Below, piece by piece: positions 26,364-38,794 of a stretch of DNA of 64,000 nucleotides; the stretch's first letter is position 1, and every line of letters starts with the position of its first letter. Below the pieces are notes generated by a model. That model did no database searches. It was not told the origin of the DNA and saw only the letters and a list, made by a program, of their open reading frames with translations. The stretch is from Climacium dendroides (Eukaryota > Streptophyta > Bryopsida > Hypnales > Climaciaceae), in contig OX467087.1 of NCBI GenBank assembly GCA_950106755.1, positions 10,730,047-10,794,046 of the forward strand, in the 5' to 3' direction. Made by a program: the position numbers and the translations under genes.

Positions 26364-26849
26364 ATGCTGCCCGGAACGCCAAACCCAGGACTAGTGGTGC
26401 GAGTGCGGGACCTTCACCCCCCCGAATCTCCGTTCATCGTCCCCAACCAGTCTCTCCGTGTCGTAGGATCCGTAGAGCGATTTGATGCGGTCTCCGGAAT
26501 CGCAATCCTTACGGATGGCGAGTCTTCGCTCCGCCTTGACCTCCAGCACTTGCGCGAGCTCCCGCTGCGCGTTGGCTCCTTGTTTGAGTTTGTCGGGGAG
26601 CTAGAGATAAATCCCCTCCATCAGGTAAAATCCTCCCGGAAATGAAATCACACACATTGTAGTTGCCTCATTTCTCCCAGTCGCTATGAAATGGTTTCGT
26701 CCATTTATTTATATTCGTGTGGTTTTCTGTTGTAGCATCTCACGCTCAAAGCTCGAGTGGGCCGAAACGTGGATGGGAGGGACATGCGAGTCTTTGACAA
26801 GGTTTTGCAATTGCGGCGTAGATTTGAGAAAGAATCCAAAACTCATTGA
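26364..26849 (+). CDS. TEN1: CST complex subunit TEN1
   Basis: Small OB-fold subunit of the CTC1-STN1-TEN1 complex, which binds single-stranded telomeric DNA and supports telomere end protection and C-strand fill-in. The exons are 26364-26624 and 26736-26849, joined in phase 0 (CAG before GTAAAA, TTGTAG before CATCTC), giving 124 residues, the expected size for plant TEN1. Family-typical stretches are LRVVGSVERFDAVSGIA (31-47), DGESSLRLDLQHLRELP (51-67), RVGSLFEFVGELE (69-81) and, in exon 2, KARVGRNVDG (92-101). A GTG-initiated longer frame was rejected because ATG 26364 matches the usual N-terminus. The gene looks intact. The call rests on motif memory without a database search. Confidence 0.87.
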
Positions 26850-27188
26850 AGCTGTGAGCGATTCTCTGTTCGGCGACAATGGCAAATTGCGATGCCACAG
26901 TAATACCAATCGAGGTTGAATGTTACTTGTCCATGGTCTGTGCGTCTTGAGTACTGGTTTAGTGTGGTTGTTGCATTCTTCAATACATGTTCTCAATTTG
27001 GTTAAATTAATTAGCCAGTTGTGACGGATAGAGAAACACCAGTGAGGGACGGCAGCCATTAATAGAACTTGGGGTACAAGAAATTATGTAAAACTTCAAT
27101 TAGATGAACGTCAAGGTCTTTTTTGTGACACTCACTACGTTAGTCGCTTGAGCATGGCACTTCTGTTTTTAAGGGTTTAGGCACTCGT
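26850..27188. other. TEN1 3' flank
   Basis: Non-coding; probably the 3' UTR and spacer before copy B of the segmental duplication. Confidence 0.45.
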
Positions 27189-28816
27189 AAACCACTTTGC
27201 CGGTGTTCCCCTGTTGTGGGATTTTGCTTGCATTTGTTTGGAAATTGCAGATCCTGTTGAATAGTCGTCGGATTGAGCTCAACGCTAGTCTGAGTACGTG
27301 GGCTTCTCACGCTGAACTCCAGTAGGCAAGTGTGTCGATTGTCGGTAGAAGAAATATCCTGGCTCGAGAGATGAAGGTAGCAATATTATGAAGCTCACGT
27401 GTGCAAGGAGGTGCAAAATCCACGTTGTCTGTTAAAATCCACTTCGTAGAGTCGGAGTAGAACCCAATGCCGCTTGCATTATTAAGCCGACTTCGCTGCT
27501 CTCTTGTTGCGAGCGCGTGGTTCCTTCGGCAGCTGGGAGTGTTGTGCGGAGCTGGTTCAGTCATCTTGCTGAGTGGAAATGATGAACTGATTGTAGAGGA
27601 GAAGTGAAAGTGCACCCACTTTCTGTGCATATTGAAGCCAAGTGCATGGTGGATGTGTCACTGTTTGATATGAATGGATAGTATAACTTTCTGCGGGGAT
27701 TATGAATTGCAGGGATTGCAGAAAATGGTGAGTAGCACAAGTGCCTAATTTATTGAGAAACATACAAAAGTTAGAGGGATTTCGATTCACATGCACAAGC
27801 TTGTGATCTCAGGAAATCTCACATTGAAAATCTGGGCTACTGATGAAATCCTCAATGCAAAGCATGATGCAGGTCGAAACTATAGACAAGCAGTAACTAA
27901 AGGTAGGAGTAACCACCCTTTCCCAACCTGTAGGGTGTAGTTATTTCCAGCCAAAGTTAGAACAAATTTCTAACCAAAGCTTGGAATGTGTTTTTTCTCC
28001 TTTTCAAGAATGGGACTAAGGTGGAGCCACCCATAACCAATAACTTAAGCCATAGTGGACATGATTTGCAACAATATTTGGCAAAGCAAATATTTACAAA
28101 AGTGCAAAGATAGAAATGGCATGGATAGCAAAAAAATTGGTGAATTTACAAGTTGAACTGAAATTACTACAAATTATGTAAGCTTGAAGTTGGGCTTGAC
28201 CCATGTTCAATGTCTAGAGTCTTACAAAATTGATCATTGGGAGAGTACTTGTAGGTAACTTTGGCACACAAAAAGAGGCACAAGTTTTGTGGTAGTGTTG
28301 AGACCACATTGGTTACAAAACCTAGTTTCTTTGAATTCAAAATTAATACAAATGAGTCTCACCCTCTCCTAGATTTGAGACACCCTATTGATTGCCTATG
28401 GGGCACTGGTTGATAATGGAGGGCTCCACCTTAATAAGGTCATTACACATGTCCCAAAGTAATGAGCTTGGAAAGTAGTTCTTAAATGATCGGAATTGGA
28501 AGAATCTATATATTGGATCAACTTTTGCCTTTCAAAATTAATAGTAAATTCAATTCAAACAATAGAATTACCAAATTTTTGGTAAGTTCCATCATTTCTA
28601 TCTTTGTACCTCCCAAAAAATAGGTTTTGCCTTGCACTATTCTAGATCATGTCTACAATTGCTTAATTTGATTGGTTATGGGTGGCTTCACTTTAAATTC
28701 ACATCTAATAAATCAACAAAATTAGATTGATTTCAAAGGTTGAAAAGTGGCCTAGTCTTGGAAGGTTGACCTCTATTGTTTCAAAGTTTACTATTAGAAA
28801 CATGGTCCTAGTAAAC
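27189..28816. repeat. Segmental duplication, copy B
   Basis: Counterpart of 22027-23517 in the same orientation, placed on the other side of TEN1. It shares the order of three blocks but lacks the first internal segment of copy A and is split by the TIR element at 28017-28694 plus a partial relative at about 27905-28016. Small indels relative to copy A shift the short minus-strand frame, so no conserved coding sequence is evident. Confidence 0.68.
28017..28694. mobile_element. TIR element of the TAAGGTRGARCCACCCAT family
   Basis: The termini TAAGGTGGAGCCACCCATAA and, inverted, TTATGGGTGGCTTCACTTTA bound 678 bp with no coding capacity. The interior is shared with 5471-6874. It interrupts copy B of the segmental duplication and is absent from copy A, which shows it inserted after the duplication or was lost from the other copy. 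Confidence 0.62.
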
Positions 28817-30598
28817 ATGATCCTCATAGATTCAACGGTAACCCTTGAAGTCTAAAAGTCTATGTGGAGACTCTTGAGATTTCAAATAGACATATGTAGC
28901 CTCTATTTTTGACATGATTTTTTAAAACTTTTTTTGAAGATGGGAAACCACATTAACTTTTTGGAATATAATATTTATTTCAATTTGTGCCCAAGAGCAA
29001 AAGTTATGCTATTTGTCACCTTTAGTCCAAAAGTCATTTGAGGGGTAAAAAAAACATTAAAAGTTTAATTTTTTAATTTTTAATTTCTTTTCTCAGAGAT
29101 TATATTTTTGTCTACATGTAATACTTAGATTCATTCTATTTGGAATAGTGATGAGAAAGTTATAGACAGTCTTATTTTTTGGACAATCTAAGGATCTTCT
29201 CGAAAAAATAACTTGTAGAATGCAATTTTAAATGCAATTTTATAATTTAAAAAAAATTGTGAGACAAGGTTAAATTTCTTTATTAGAACAATCTCACCAT
29301 TGAAATAATTGTATTTCAATTCCATTTTAGAGCTATTAAAAAATAGTTTTTCATTCAATTTGACACTTAAGGTAGACCAACTCAATTCTATTACTCTACT
29401 TTTGGCCAAAATTCCGTTTAGAAAAACATCCAAATCTATTCATTTTTTGACAAAATTAGTGCACTAAAACCAACAAGGGATAACATGTCAATTTTTTATT
29501 GGTGAGTACTTAAATGCCATTAAATTCATGGAAAGGTGGTTATGGATTGTTTATGAGACATTTATAATGTCACTCAATAGGTAGTTTGGTAATTTCAAGG
29601 TAGATCACTCCAAAAACTCACAAAAATTACAATTTTAATGAGAAAATTATAATTCCTCTTGGATTTCATGAAACAAGCTCGGAAACAAGTGCACACCTTA
29701 GAAAAATATGTTTCTCCTTGAAATTGATCCTAAGATATTCAAATTTCAAATGAGGGTGGTAATAGGCTTTTCTACCTTAGTTCTACTTATAACTTTTTTT
29801 TAGAATGAAAATCAAGTGCCTTTTTTAAAAAAACACGTTGTGACCTCTAACTCAATTCTTTAACATAAGAAATTAAAAAATCAAAATTATTTGATCCAAA
29901 GCCAAAAAATCTACTTAAGCAAGGTACAAAAAAAACTTGTTTTTTTAGTTTTAAATGCAAATATCTTGCAATCTATGCAATCAAAGTTTTTGAAATTTCT
30001 TACACACATTTTCATAAAATTCTAGCATAAGATCTTGTCATTAGATATAAAAAAAAATTAAATTTTTTTGCTCTTTGCATAGAAATGGCAATTTCAAGTG
30101 TTTTTTTGATGAAAAAAGGCTTTTTAACTTTAGAGATTAAGACCCACCTGAGTGAAGTTCATCATCAAATGACAAATTTGACTTGAGGTGCATTTTAACG
30201 TTGAGTCTACCATGACCATGTTTCTACTAGTGCCTCATACAAGTTAAATGAAAGCAAATGTAGAAAAACAATGACCACCATAAGAAAAAATTAACAAAAA
30301 AGTGTTGATGTCATTTGTATCTTTGGTTGCATTGTCTTGGACAGTACCTAACAAAAAATTGTTGTTCATTTTGTTATGGTGGTCAAGTCAAAAATAATAA
30401 TAATATTAATTCATTTATAAATTTGCTCAATGAATGGCTACCATGTTGCAAGCCAAAAACCAGCCCAATACAAATCACCACATAGGACTATAAATTAGAC
30501 TTTAAAATTTAATTTAAAAAAAATTAAACTTTATAATTTATTAAGAAGAAATAAGACAAACTTCTCATAACTTGAAGATTGGTGATAAAAGAGAGGTG
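28817..30598. other. Intergenic with decayed repeats
   Basis: AT-rich. About 29900-30140 resembles the right part of family A and ends ACTTTAGAGATTAA. About 29080-29170 resembles 2120-2190. No gene is seen. Confidence 0.45.
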
Positions 30599-30815
30599 AT
30601 AAAAGAGAGGTGATTTTGGTGATAGAAAAGAACAGAAAACAAATTCTTTATACAAATGGGGTGGTAAAAGGTAGAACAAACCATATGGGATATGTGAATT
30701 AAGACTATGAATGATTCACATATCTCATATGGTTTGTTTAACCTTTTATCACCCCATTTGTATAAAGAGCTTGTCTTCTCTTCTCTTATGTCACCAAAGT
30801 CACTTCTCTTTTATC
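30599..30815. repeat. Hairpin with about 102-bp arms and 12-nt loop
   Basis: Arm 30599-30700 pairs with 30713-30815. Shared blocks are TTTATACAAATGGGGTG, AAACCATATG and ATATGTGAAT. The loop 30701-30712 is very short. No coding sequence. The loop-proximal phrase resembles the ATGTGGGATAT of the large foldback at 10753-12008. The structure suggests a foldback MITE or a small-RNA precursor. Confidence 0.62.
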
Positions 30816-33282
30816 ACCAACAAGTGAAAGGCATGTCTGTTTTACAAAAAAATGTTAATCTTTTTGTTAATCTGAACGTTGTACTATCTGAATCAATAAA
30901 AATTCAATGAATATTTTATTAGCTTGTACTAAATCAACAAAAAATTGTTAAAACGGTCAATAGAATATCCCAGTCAACAAAAAATTGTCAAATTTTTCTT
31001 GACTTGAATACTATTTTCTAGTACTGAAGATGAATACTTTTTACAAAATGTTGTATTACAATCAATCACAAATTTGTGCAATTCATCATGCATCCTAAAG
31101 ATACACAAATAGAAAGTTGGTCAAATAGCACCAAACTACATTTTGTGAGCATGGTTCTACGAACACCAATTGGATGCCTATATAGACTTTTGGAGCCATG
31201 TTCTTATAGTGTAGCTTGACTAGTGGCCTATGACTTTTCTATTGGATAGTACTTTGATCACTTTACCTTTTTATAATGACGCTAGTATATGAGTGCAACG
31301 ATGTGAGCCTACAAGTCTTGAACCTACAACTATTTGAAAGTGTTATAATATATGTATCTATAACTTAGGTACACTATGATATGAAAAGAATCTATAATAT
31401 ACATATCTATAATATAAACACCTATAACTATAAATGGTGTCTATAGTATAGCTTTATAGGCTCATAGGCTCATAGATTCTATACTTGCATGCTAGCACTT
31501 CCCCACCTTTTTAAAACAATGTCAAAAAAAACTAGTCTTAATATGTGATATTAATTATTTTAGAAAACTTTGTTTGCTTATTGATGTATTGTGTTATGCA
31601 AAGAAAACATTTCAATATAGACAAGTACAATGGTTGTTGTACTTTGTACTTATTTGAAGATCATTATTGTCATTGCTTTGAGTAACTTCATAAGTTATAT
31701 TGAACAAACATTTTTTTCATACTTCTAAAACCATAGTGACTAATTTAGCAAAATATAGGACAATAAAAAAGTAAACAATTAAATATTGAAATCCTCCAAA
31801 TGATCTCTTTGGATAAAAAAAAGTTGCATCTTTGTTGGGATTGACAACTCTACCAAACATTTCATTTATTTGCTCAAAGAGTGGTTGCCTTTTGCTCTCT
31901 TTAGGTGTCATCCACAAGGTTCATTCATGATTTTATGGTATGTAGGGGAGGAGCCAAGGTGGTTGGAGTACATGACTTTTACAATGGGAGTTTAATATTG
32001 GCATGCCATTTTATTACAAAAAAGTTGCAATTGTTACATAGAAAGATATGGAAAACTAATTGTGACACTAGTTGGGTTGGAATTAGTCCCTTAATCCTTG
32101 AATGGCCCTTGAGCTCCTCTTGTATACCACCATATCCATCAAATATGGCCAAATGCAAAATTTTTTTTGCCTCAATTCACTCGATTTAGAAACTTGAGCC
32201 ATTTTGATTGGGAAAATGTATACATCATATTATAGACAATTTTTTACAAGGCCCTTCATTGCCATAGTAAGGAGAATTTTCAGGAATTACATTGTCAACA
32301 ACATCATAATATCTTGTGTAGAACTATTTCAATTTTAAAAAATCAAGGTGTGAAGTTTTGGGAGATCACTTCGGTGGGTGGCATCCAATGATACAATAAA
32401 TATTCACAAAAAATCTCGCATTGAAATTTGTAGTAGCATGGCCATTGTATCATTTTTGTTGCCATATGTAGCAAGCGGTTTATAATCAAAAAATTGTAGA
32501 GATGTCTTATAAAATACAACTCGCAATAATAATTTGATGATGGCTTTGAAACAAAAGTTATAAAATATGATTCATAGATCATATTCATATAGTTAAATGA
32601 ATTGCTACACTAACTAATGTTTTCCAAAAATTAAAAAATTAAAAAATTCCTTTCAAAAATGGATTATAGATTATATATTTATAATTTTTTGAAGACCTCT
32701 TTTCCCCTTTAAGCTCATATTTTTAAATTATGATTATGGTGATGGGTGATTTTTCAAGATTTTTTAAATTTTCATATTTATTTAGGTATTTTTTGGAAGG
32801 TTTATTTTTAGAATTGAAAAGTTTACATTTTAAAATCAAACATATTTGCACCCCTTAACTGTAGAATAAATTTGCAAAGAAAAGTTATAGAGATCTATAC
32901 ATTAGAAATGTAAAAAAATTAATAGAAAAATCTACAATGCGTAAAACTTTTGAGTTTTAAGGGTCAAGGTATGTTTTCATAATACTTCAATTTTAAGCAA
33001 CACAACCACACATTTGTTGGTATGGCCCAATGTGAATCCATCTTATTTAGAACACATGTAGAATAAGAGTTTATCACATGTGTAATCAAGGGTTAAAGTT
33101 TTTTCAGGTACGTTATAAAAATGAAATATGAAGTTGTAAGAAAGTTCCACATGTCATCTTGTGATTTTTGTGAAATAACATGGACCCTAAACAATCTGTC
33201 ATAGAAATTCAATATTGGCACCTAAGTGCCAAATCAATACTTCATGTACAATATTCATAATTTGTTTTTTATTTTTATTTTT
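30816..33282. other. Intergenic, no gene seen
   Basis: AT-rich. About 31340-31490 holds repeated TATAATATA and TATAACTAT-type phrases, similar to the interior of the MITE at 33998-34188. The frames near 31717-32189 have no recognisable domain. Confidence 0.45.
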
Positions 33283-33645
33283 TTAACCCCTAGAGATTAT
33301 TTACTATGTTTTCGCCAAAATATTCCAAAACTACCATTTCTAGGACAAGTACCAAATTTTAGAGAAAAAAAATTGGACACAATGTAACCAAAGGATCTTG
33401 TAGTACGTTGATTTGAGAAGATGTGAAAAAAAATTCAAAAATTTCCACCATGTAGATTGCAAGATATTGGCGTCTAAAGTGACAAAAGTCTTTTTTTTAG
33501 CCCTACAAAAAATCGGACAATTGCACTTCACAAGGTTACATTTGTATGGTAGAATCTCCAAAATGGTGGTTATTCTTTGGATTCATTATGTGAGTTCAAA
33601 GATAGGGTCTATTTAATTCAAAGTTTTAAAAAATTTATATAATAT
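33283..33645 (-). mobile_element. Truncated TTAA-flanked family A copy (inverted)
   Basis: It begins TTAACCCCTAGAGATTA, the inverted right terminus of family A, and continues with blocks shared with the inverted copy at 52004-52745 (for example GCACTTCACAAGGTTACAT). It loses similarity near 33645. Confidence 0.55.
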
Positions 33646-33879
33646 GTAGGGCTACTATAAGGTCCATGAAATGCTATATGCTATATTATACTCCATCCCA
33701 CAATGACTTTTTGTTGACCTTAATTTATTTTTGTCCCAAAATGATCTTCTTGTTGCACTTTTGTGACGTTGGAATAGGTCAAATTTGGTTTTCGATTGCT
33801 TTATGGGGCTATTAAAATAACTCTAAATAGCAGTTCTTCCTCTATCTATGCAATCATCAATTGAAAGACAAATAAAATG

Positions 33880-33995
33880 ATTGTAGGGATCAATCAACGT
33901 TGTTTGTTCTTATTTTTATAAATAGGGATTGTAAGGATCAATCAACGTTGTTTGTTCTTATTTTTATAAATAGGGATTGTAAGGATCAATCAACA
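33880..33995. repeat. Tandem repeat, 48-bp unit, about 2.4 copies
   Basis: Units start at 33880, 33928 and 33976. The first two are nearly identical (ATTGTARGGATCAATCAACG then a T-rich stretch ending ATAAATAGGG). The third is cut off at the MITE beginning at 33998. Confidence 0.9.
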
Positions 33996-33997
33996 TC

Positions 33998-34188
33998 ATA
34001 AAAATTTACACAATCCCTAATGTAAACATCTATAATATAGGTACATATAGCATAGTTGCACTATAATCATAGAAGGTTTCTAAAATATAGACACCTGTAA
34101 CATAGGTGTATAGTCTTCTAGGCTCATGCTTCTAGGCTTACATAATAGCAATCTTCCATTGACAAATAGGGATTGTGTAAATTTTTAT
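33998..34188. mobile_element. 191-bp MITE with perfect 22-bp terminal inverted repeats
   Basis: 33998-34019 is the exact reverse complement of 34167-34188; the inner part reads TTTACACAATCCCTA. The interior is AT-rich and non-coding. It abuts the 48-bp tandem repeat, whose units end in the related ATAGGGATTGTA, so the repeat and the terminus may share an origin. No target duplication is clear. Confidence 0.75.
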
Positions 34189-34997
34189 TAATAGGGTGAG
34201 TGTAGATGTAGACAAATAGTTTTATGTAGATAATAAAATGCATACAATCAAATAAATCTAAGGATTTTTTGACAATTTGTTGTTGGTACTAGGCAATTCC
34301 AACCTGTTTGAACCAATCCCTCCTTAATTGTGCCAATAAAGTGAAGGCATGTAAGAATCTACTATGTGAAAAAACTATGATTAATCTACAATGAAGGCTG
34401 TATGTTGGGGATTTATGTTCACCTAAATGACTTATTAAAGACTTGTTTTAGGATTTAGGTTACTCCCATGCGGGTGGAGTTAGTTCAAACTTTGGACTTG
34501 TTGTCTTTGCTCCTTTGCTCCTTTGCTCCTTTGGATGGTAGACATGGCTTTTTGCAATTTTTGCAATTTTCTAATGTAGTTTTGAATTTAAGGTTGCAAG
34601 GCGATTACTTGGGGTTAGAAGTTTTGTGTAGGCCTAAGAATTTTGGTGTTGAGTATGTTTGGAGTTTAGGATTTAGGGTTGGTCTTAGGACTTTTGTCTT
34701 GCTTGACAATGATGCTTTGTTGGTGTTACGTGTAGTAGGATATAAATTGGTCGACAAAGTCTCATTCTTGGGTAGTTGCTACCATGCTAGTACAAAGTTA
34801 CAAACAACACAAGCTTATGTGCTAGCCCCCAACTATCAAGCTTCATCAAGTTGCTTTGTTCTTTCTCCCTTCAACTTCATCAAGTTAGAAGCAATGACAA
34901 CTTGATGAAGTTGTGTAGGCAGTTTATCTTAGGGAGGAGATGGACTATTGTGAATTGGCTAACATTGGAGTTGAATATGCGACATCAAAGATGTGGC
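34189..34997. other. Intergenic, no gene seen
   Basis: Contains three copies of the 10-mer CTTTGCTCCT near 34508-34537. A 145-codon frame at 34468-34905 lacks any recognisable domain and is treated as chance. Confidence 0.45.
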
Positions 34998-35876
34998 TTA
35001 ACCCCTAGAGGACCAAATGGTGATTTTTTGGCAACATAGTGATTTTGGATAGCTCACTACGAATGGAATTTTAACTTTTGACTACATGGTTAAAAAGTTA
35101 TTGTATGATATGTAATTTTTAACATGCGGTGGGCAGTTCGGGCAGTAAAAAAACTTCTTTGAAAATCACTTTAAAAAAATTAAAAATTTGAAATTGGTTC
35201 TCTAGATTTATATATAGGTGGAAATCTTTGGATCATTCCATTTTGATTAATGAGAAGAAAGTTATGAGGAGTTTTAGTTGTGGGTAGTTTGTGGGTAGTT
35301 ATGGAATCTATACTCTAAAATAAACTTTGAAGTCCTTTATTTAACTCAATTTTCAATATTTTGGAAAAAAAATAAAAACATTAGGCATACATTGTTTATT
35401 ATAACATTACAACCATTGGGATTAGAAATTTTCAATTCCATAATTAAATTATTAACAATTTAGTATTTTGAATCATTTTCTATTTCTTTCTACTTTCCAT
35501 TTTTTCCTATATATTGTACAATTCCAAATGATTTGAAAATTTTCAAGCATCTAGACAAATTGCCTTGAAGAATGAATTCAAAGAGTAAACACCATTTTGG
35601 AAACTTTTTCATAATGATCTAACCTTGTGAAGTGCAGCTACCCATTTTTTCACAGGGACAAAAAAGATTTTTGTTACTTCAAACGCTCATATCTTGCAAT
35701 CTATATAGTGAAAAATTTTGAAATTTTTTCCACATATTTTCAAACCAAAGTAATATAATATCCATAGTTAGATGTGTCCAAAAATATTTTTTTTTCAAAA
35801 ATTTAGTACTTGTAGTAGAAATGGCAATTTTGGAGCATTTTTGGTGAAAACATAGTCAAAATCCTTTAGGGGTTAA
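34998..35876 (+). mobile_element. TTAA-flanked family A element, complete
   Basis: 879 bp from TTAACCCCTAGAGGACC to the inverted CCTTTAGGGGTTAA, with one mismatch in the outer 15 bases. TTAA on both sides and CCCC termini suggest a piggyBac-type non-autonomous element. No transposase frame. This is the best reference copy in the window. Confidence 0.72.
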
Positions 35877-36580
35877 CCTTGTACATAGACTTGTAAATGT
35901 TTAAAATCATCTTCTCTATGCTAGAGTTTTATAAACAATCTTTTATTTTTTAATCCTAAATTCTAAACCATTGCAAATGCATATGTATAGATTAAATATA
36001 TATTTTCTATATTATAATAAAGGTCACTGTTTTTGTGTGAATCTATAGTGTTTTTTTAATGTCAATTTTTCATGTTGTTCACGTTCTATTATTGGTATTG
36101 GTGCCTTTTATAGTTTCATCGTCATGACCATATTTGATGCTTCTATGATGTTGCTTGTTCCTCTCCATACTAGGTTGTTCAAAAGACTTGGCATAGAATT
36201 TAGAAATATCCAAAATTAGGGTTGAATTGCACATTCTTACTTGCTATCAGTTGAAATTGTTCCATAGTACTAGTATTGCATATATCAAAAAATTAAGTAT
36301 GAATGTAAAACATTGGTTTATGATGCATACTATATTATATATGTATATGAAAAAATTGGACGAATAAGTTTTATATGTAAAATAGTCCAACTATAAAACT
36401 GCATGAATAAATTTATAAAAAAAATCATAGGGTATTGAAAATATGCCCTTGTTAGTTTTTTTATATAAAATAAGATCATCTTAAATACAATAATGAAGGT
36501 TAATAGCCTCTCATTAAATACCCTCTTAACTCAGGTATATACCTTGAATTATAAAGAGTGATCCCCATGGGGCTACATGC
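35877..36580. other. Intergenic, no gene seen
   Basis: AT-rich spacer between two family A copies. Confidence 0.5.
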
Positions 36581-37182
36581 TAGAAATTTTTTAGATAATT
36601 TGGAATTGTATAACTTATAGGAAAAAAAAGTAATTAGAAAAAAAATAGAGATCGATTCAAAATACTAAATTGTTAACAATTTATTTATGGAATTGAAAAA
36701 TGGTTGTAATGTTGTATGGAGTAATAAACAATCTACATTCTACAACTTTATGATTTTTTAAAAATATTCAAAATTGAGTTAAAAATAAAGGGCTTCAAAG
36801 TTTATTGTAGAATTACTTGTAACTACCTACAACTAAAACTCCTCGTAACTTTCATTTCATTAATCAAAATGGAATGGTTCAAATCTTTCCACATATACAA
36901 ATCTAGAGAACCAATTTCAAATTTTTATTTCATAGAAAAGTGATTTTTAAAAGAATTTTTTTAGCTGCCCGGTTGTTTACTCAACAATAAAAACTACATT
37001 TCATACAACAACTTTCTAACCATGAAATCAAAAGTTATGAAAATTCTTGGGCCTTAAAGATACTCCTTGGACACATGTTGTGTGAAAATTCCAAAAATAA
37101 AAAATAAAAAATTCCATTTGTAGTGAGCTATCCAAAATTTCTATGTTGCCAAAAAAATGCAATTAGGTCCTTCGGGGGGTAG
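36581..37182 (-). mobile_element. Truncated family A copy (inverted)
   Basis: Similar, in reverse orientation, to the left two-thirds of 34998-35876 (phrases complementary to GTTATGAGGAGTTTTAG and CACTACAAATGGAA). The terminus has decayed to GGTCCTTCGGGGGGTAG. Confidence 0.55.
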
Positions 37183-37442
37183 ACAAATGAAATTGAATTT
37201 CATTGTAAAGGAAGGGCAAAATACAAAGCTCACCAACAACAAGAGGCTTGGTGGGAGGAACCAAGACAGATAGGACCAACAAACAAGAAGGGCAAGCAAT
37301 CACCAAGGTCTCTGATTCCAAATATGAATTCAAAATTGGCAAATCTTTTCATGTATGAAAAATTAAAACTTCTTGCATTTTCTCCAAGGTAAAATTCTTG
37401 CATTTTCACCCTACCAAACTCACTTTGTGGGGATACGTTTAT

Positions 37443-37582
37443 GGTGAAAACACCCATTCTTGTCCCTGTACCCAATTCCGTCATGATGTACCAATAAAGT
37501 ACATTCTTACTAAGAAAATGTGCATCCTTGGTACATCATGACGGAATTAGGTACAAGGGATGGGAATGGGTGTCTTTACCTT
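37443..37582. repeat. Hairpin with about 50-bp arms
   Basis: 37443-37494 pairs with 37529-37582. The core AATTCCGTCATGATGTACCA is a perfect inverted match around a loop of about 34 nt. Outer parts (ACACCCATTC) pair with some mismatches. A possible small foldback element or precursor of small RNA; no coding sequence. Confidence 0.6.
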
Positions 37583-38794
37583 AGTGTCCTACTCTCTGGC
37601 CAAAAGCCCATGAAGGTGTTTTTTTGTTTTTTTGTTTTTCTTTAAGAAAGGAAATGGAATTTCACCGTGAGGGTAGTTTCATTATTTATTTTTACTAAAT
37701 GCCAAACCACATATGTATTAAAGAACCAATGAGTTGCACTAGCGGCTCATCAGTAATCTAATACATAACCGGTTGTACATTTTTCAATCATAACCTTCAT
37801 GGGTGTAGAAAGCAAGTTGAAAGGAAAGAAGGTTACAAATTGCAACTTGTAATGACAATGGTGATGGGTTGCCAATGGGACAGTGCCACATTAGCATTGA
37901 AAATCAACAACCGGTTATGGTATAATTCATTTATCTGTTTTTACTGGATACAGTATAATTCATTTTGATCTGTTTTTAAGTTACTGGATGTCAGGTGATT
38001 TTATCCAGCTTCAGTTTCATTGTAGGAGGATCCCACTCTCACCACTGACTGACAGACAAGGGGGGTGCATTATGAGCTTCAAGGATTGACTAGTGGAGTG
38101 CCCCTCCATCTGAGCAGCCAAAGGTATTATATATGTATGCCTTTGTTTTTATTTCACTCAGTTTTTGTACAGGAACAATTTCATAAGTGGGTGGGTGGTC
38201 ATGTGATGTGCAACTTGGACTGCCCGGCCTCACTACAAGAGCACAATTTCTATCATTTCCTCTCAATCATGTGAGACCCTGCAACTTTCAGAACATGATA
38301 TTGGAAATGATTGAGACAAAGAAGAATGTCACGTATTGATAAGTTAACCCTTGAAAGGCCCTTGCGGTCCCTCTATAACTTTATAACTCTCCAATCATGG
38401 TTGGCTATATGATTGGTAATACATTGTTATTTACATACTACCACGATCATTAATTTACCTTGTACTAAATAGAATTGGGTCAATGATTTTTTTGGTCAAA
38501 TACCACTATATTCATAATATATTGTAGGGTTGCAATGGGCTTTTGGACTCTTCTGGAGTTAAGGCAACATGGAAGCAAAATGTTGATGAGGTGTGTAGAA
38601 CTTCGTGGGGAGGCACTCTTTTTTTTTTCCTTGTAAATCATTGCCAACAAACCTCCATCTCATTTTCCGGGCAGGTTATTTGGTGACGTGGGTTTTCCAT
38701 GTGTAATCATGGATTATGGATTCTTCATCCGTGACTTTCGTCTCGGATCCATTCTTCATCCAATTGCGATTTCCTGGCCATAGTTTATGTCGAC
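37583..38794. other. Intergenic, no gene seen
   Basis: Mixed composition with no recognisable coding frame. A TTAACCCTTGAAAGGCCC phrase near 38344 resembles a family A terminus, but no element could be bounded. Confidence 0.4.

Noticed and set aside
33880..33995. CRISPR-like 48-bp repeats
   Set aside because: Direct tandem units without spacers, only 2.4 copies.
34468..34905. 145-codon plus-strand frame
   Set aside because: Low-complexity, Leu-rich translation with no domain. It follows short tandem repeats and stops just before a TTAA-flanked element; likely chance.
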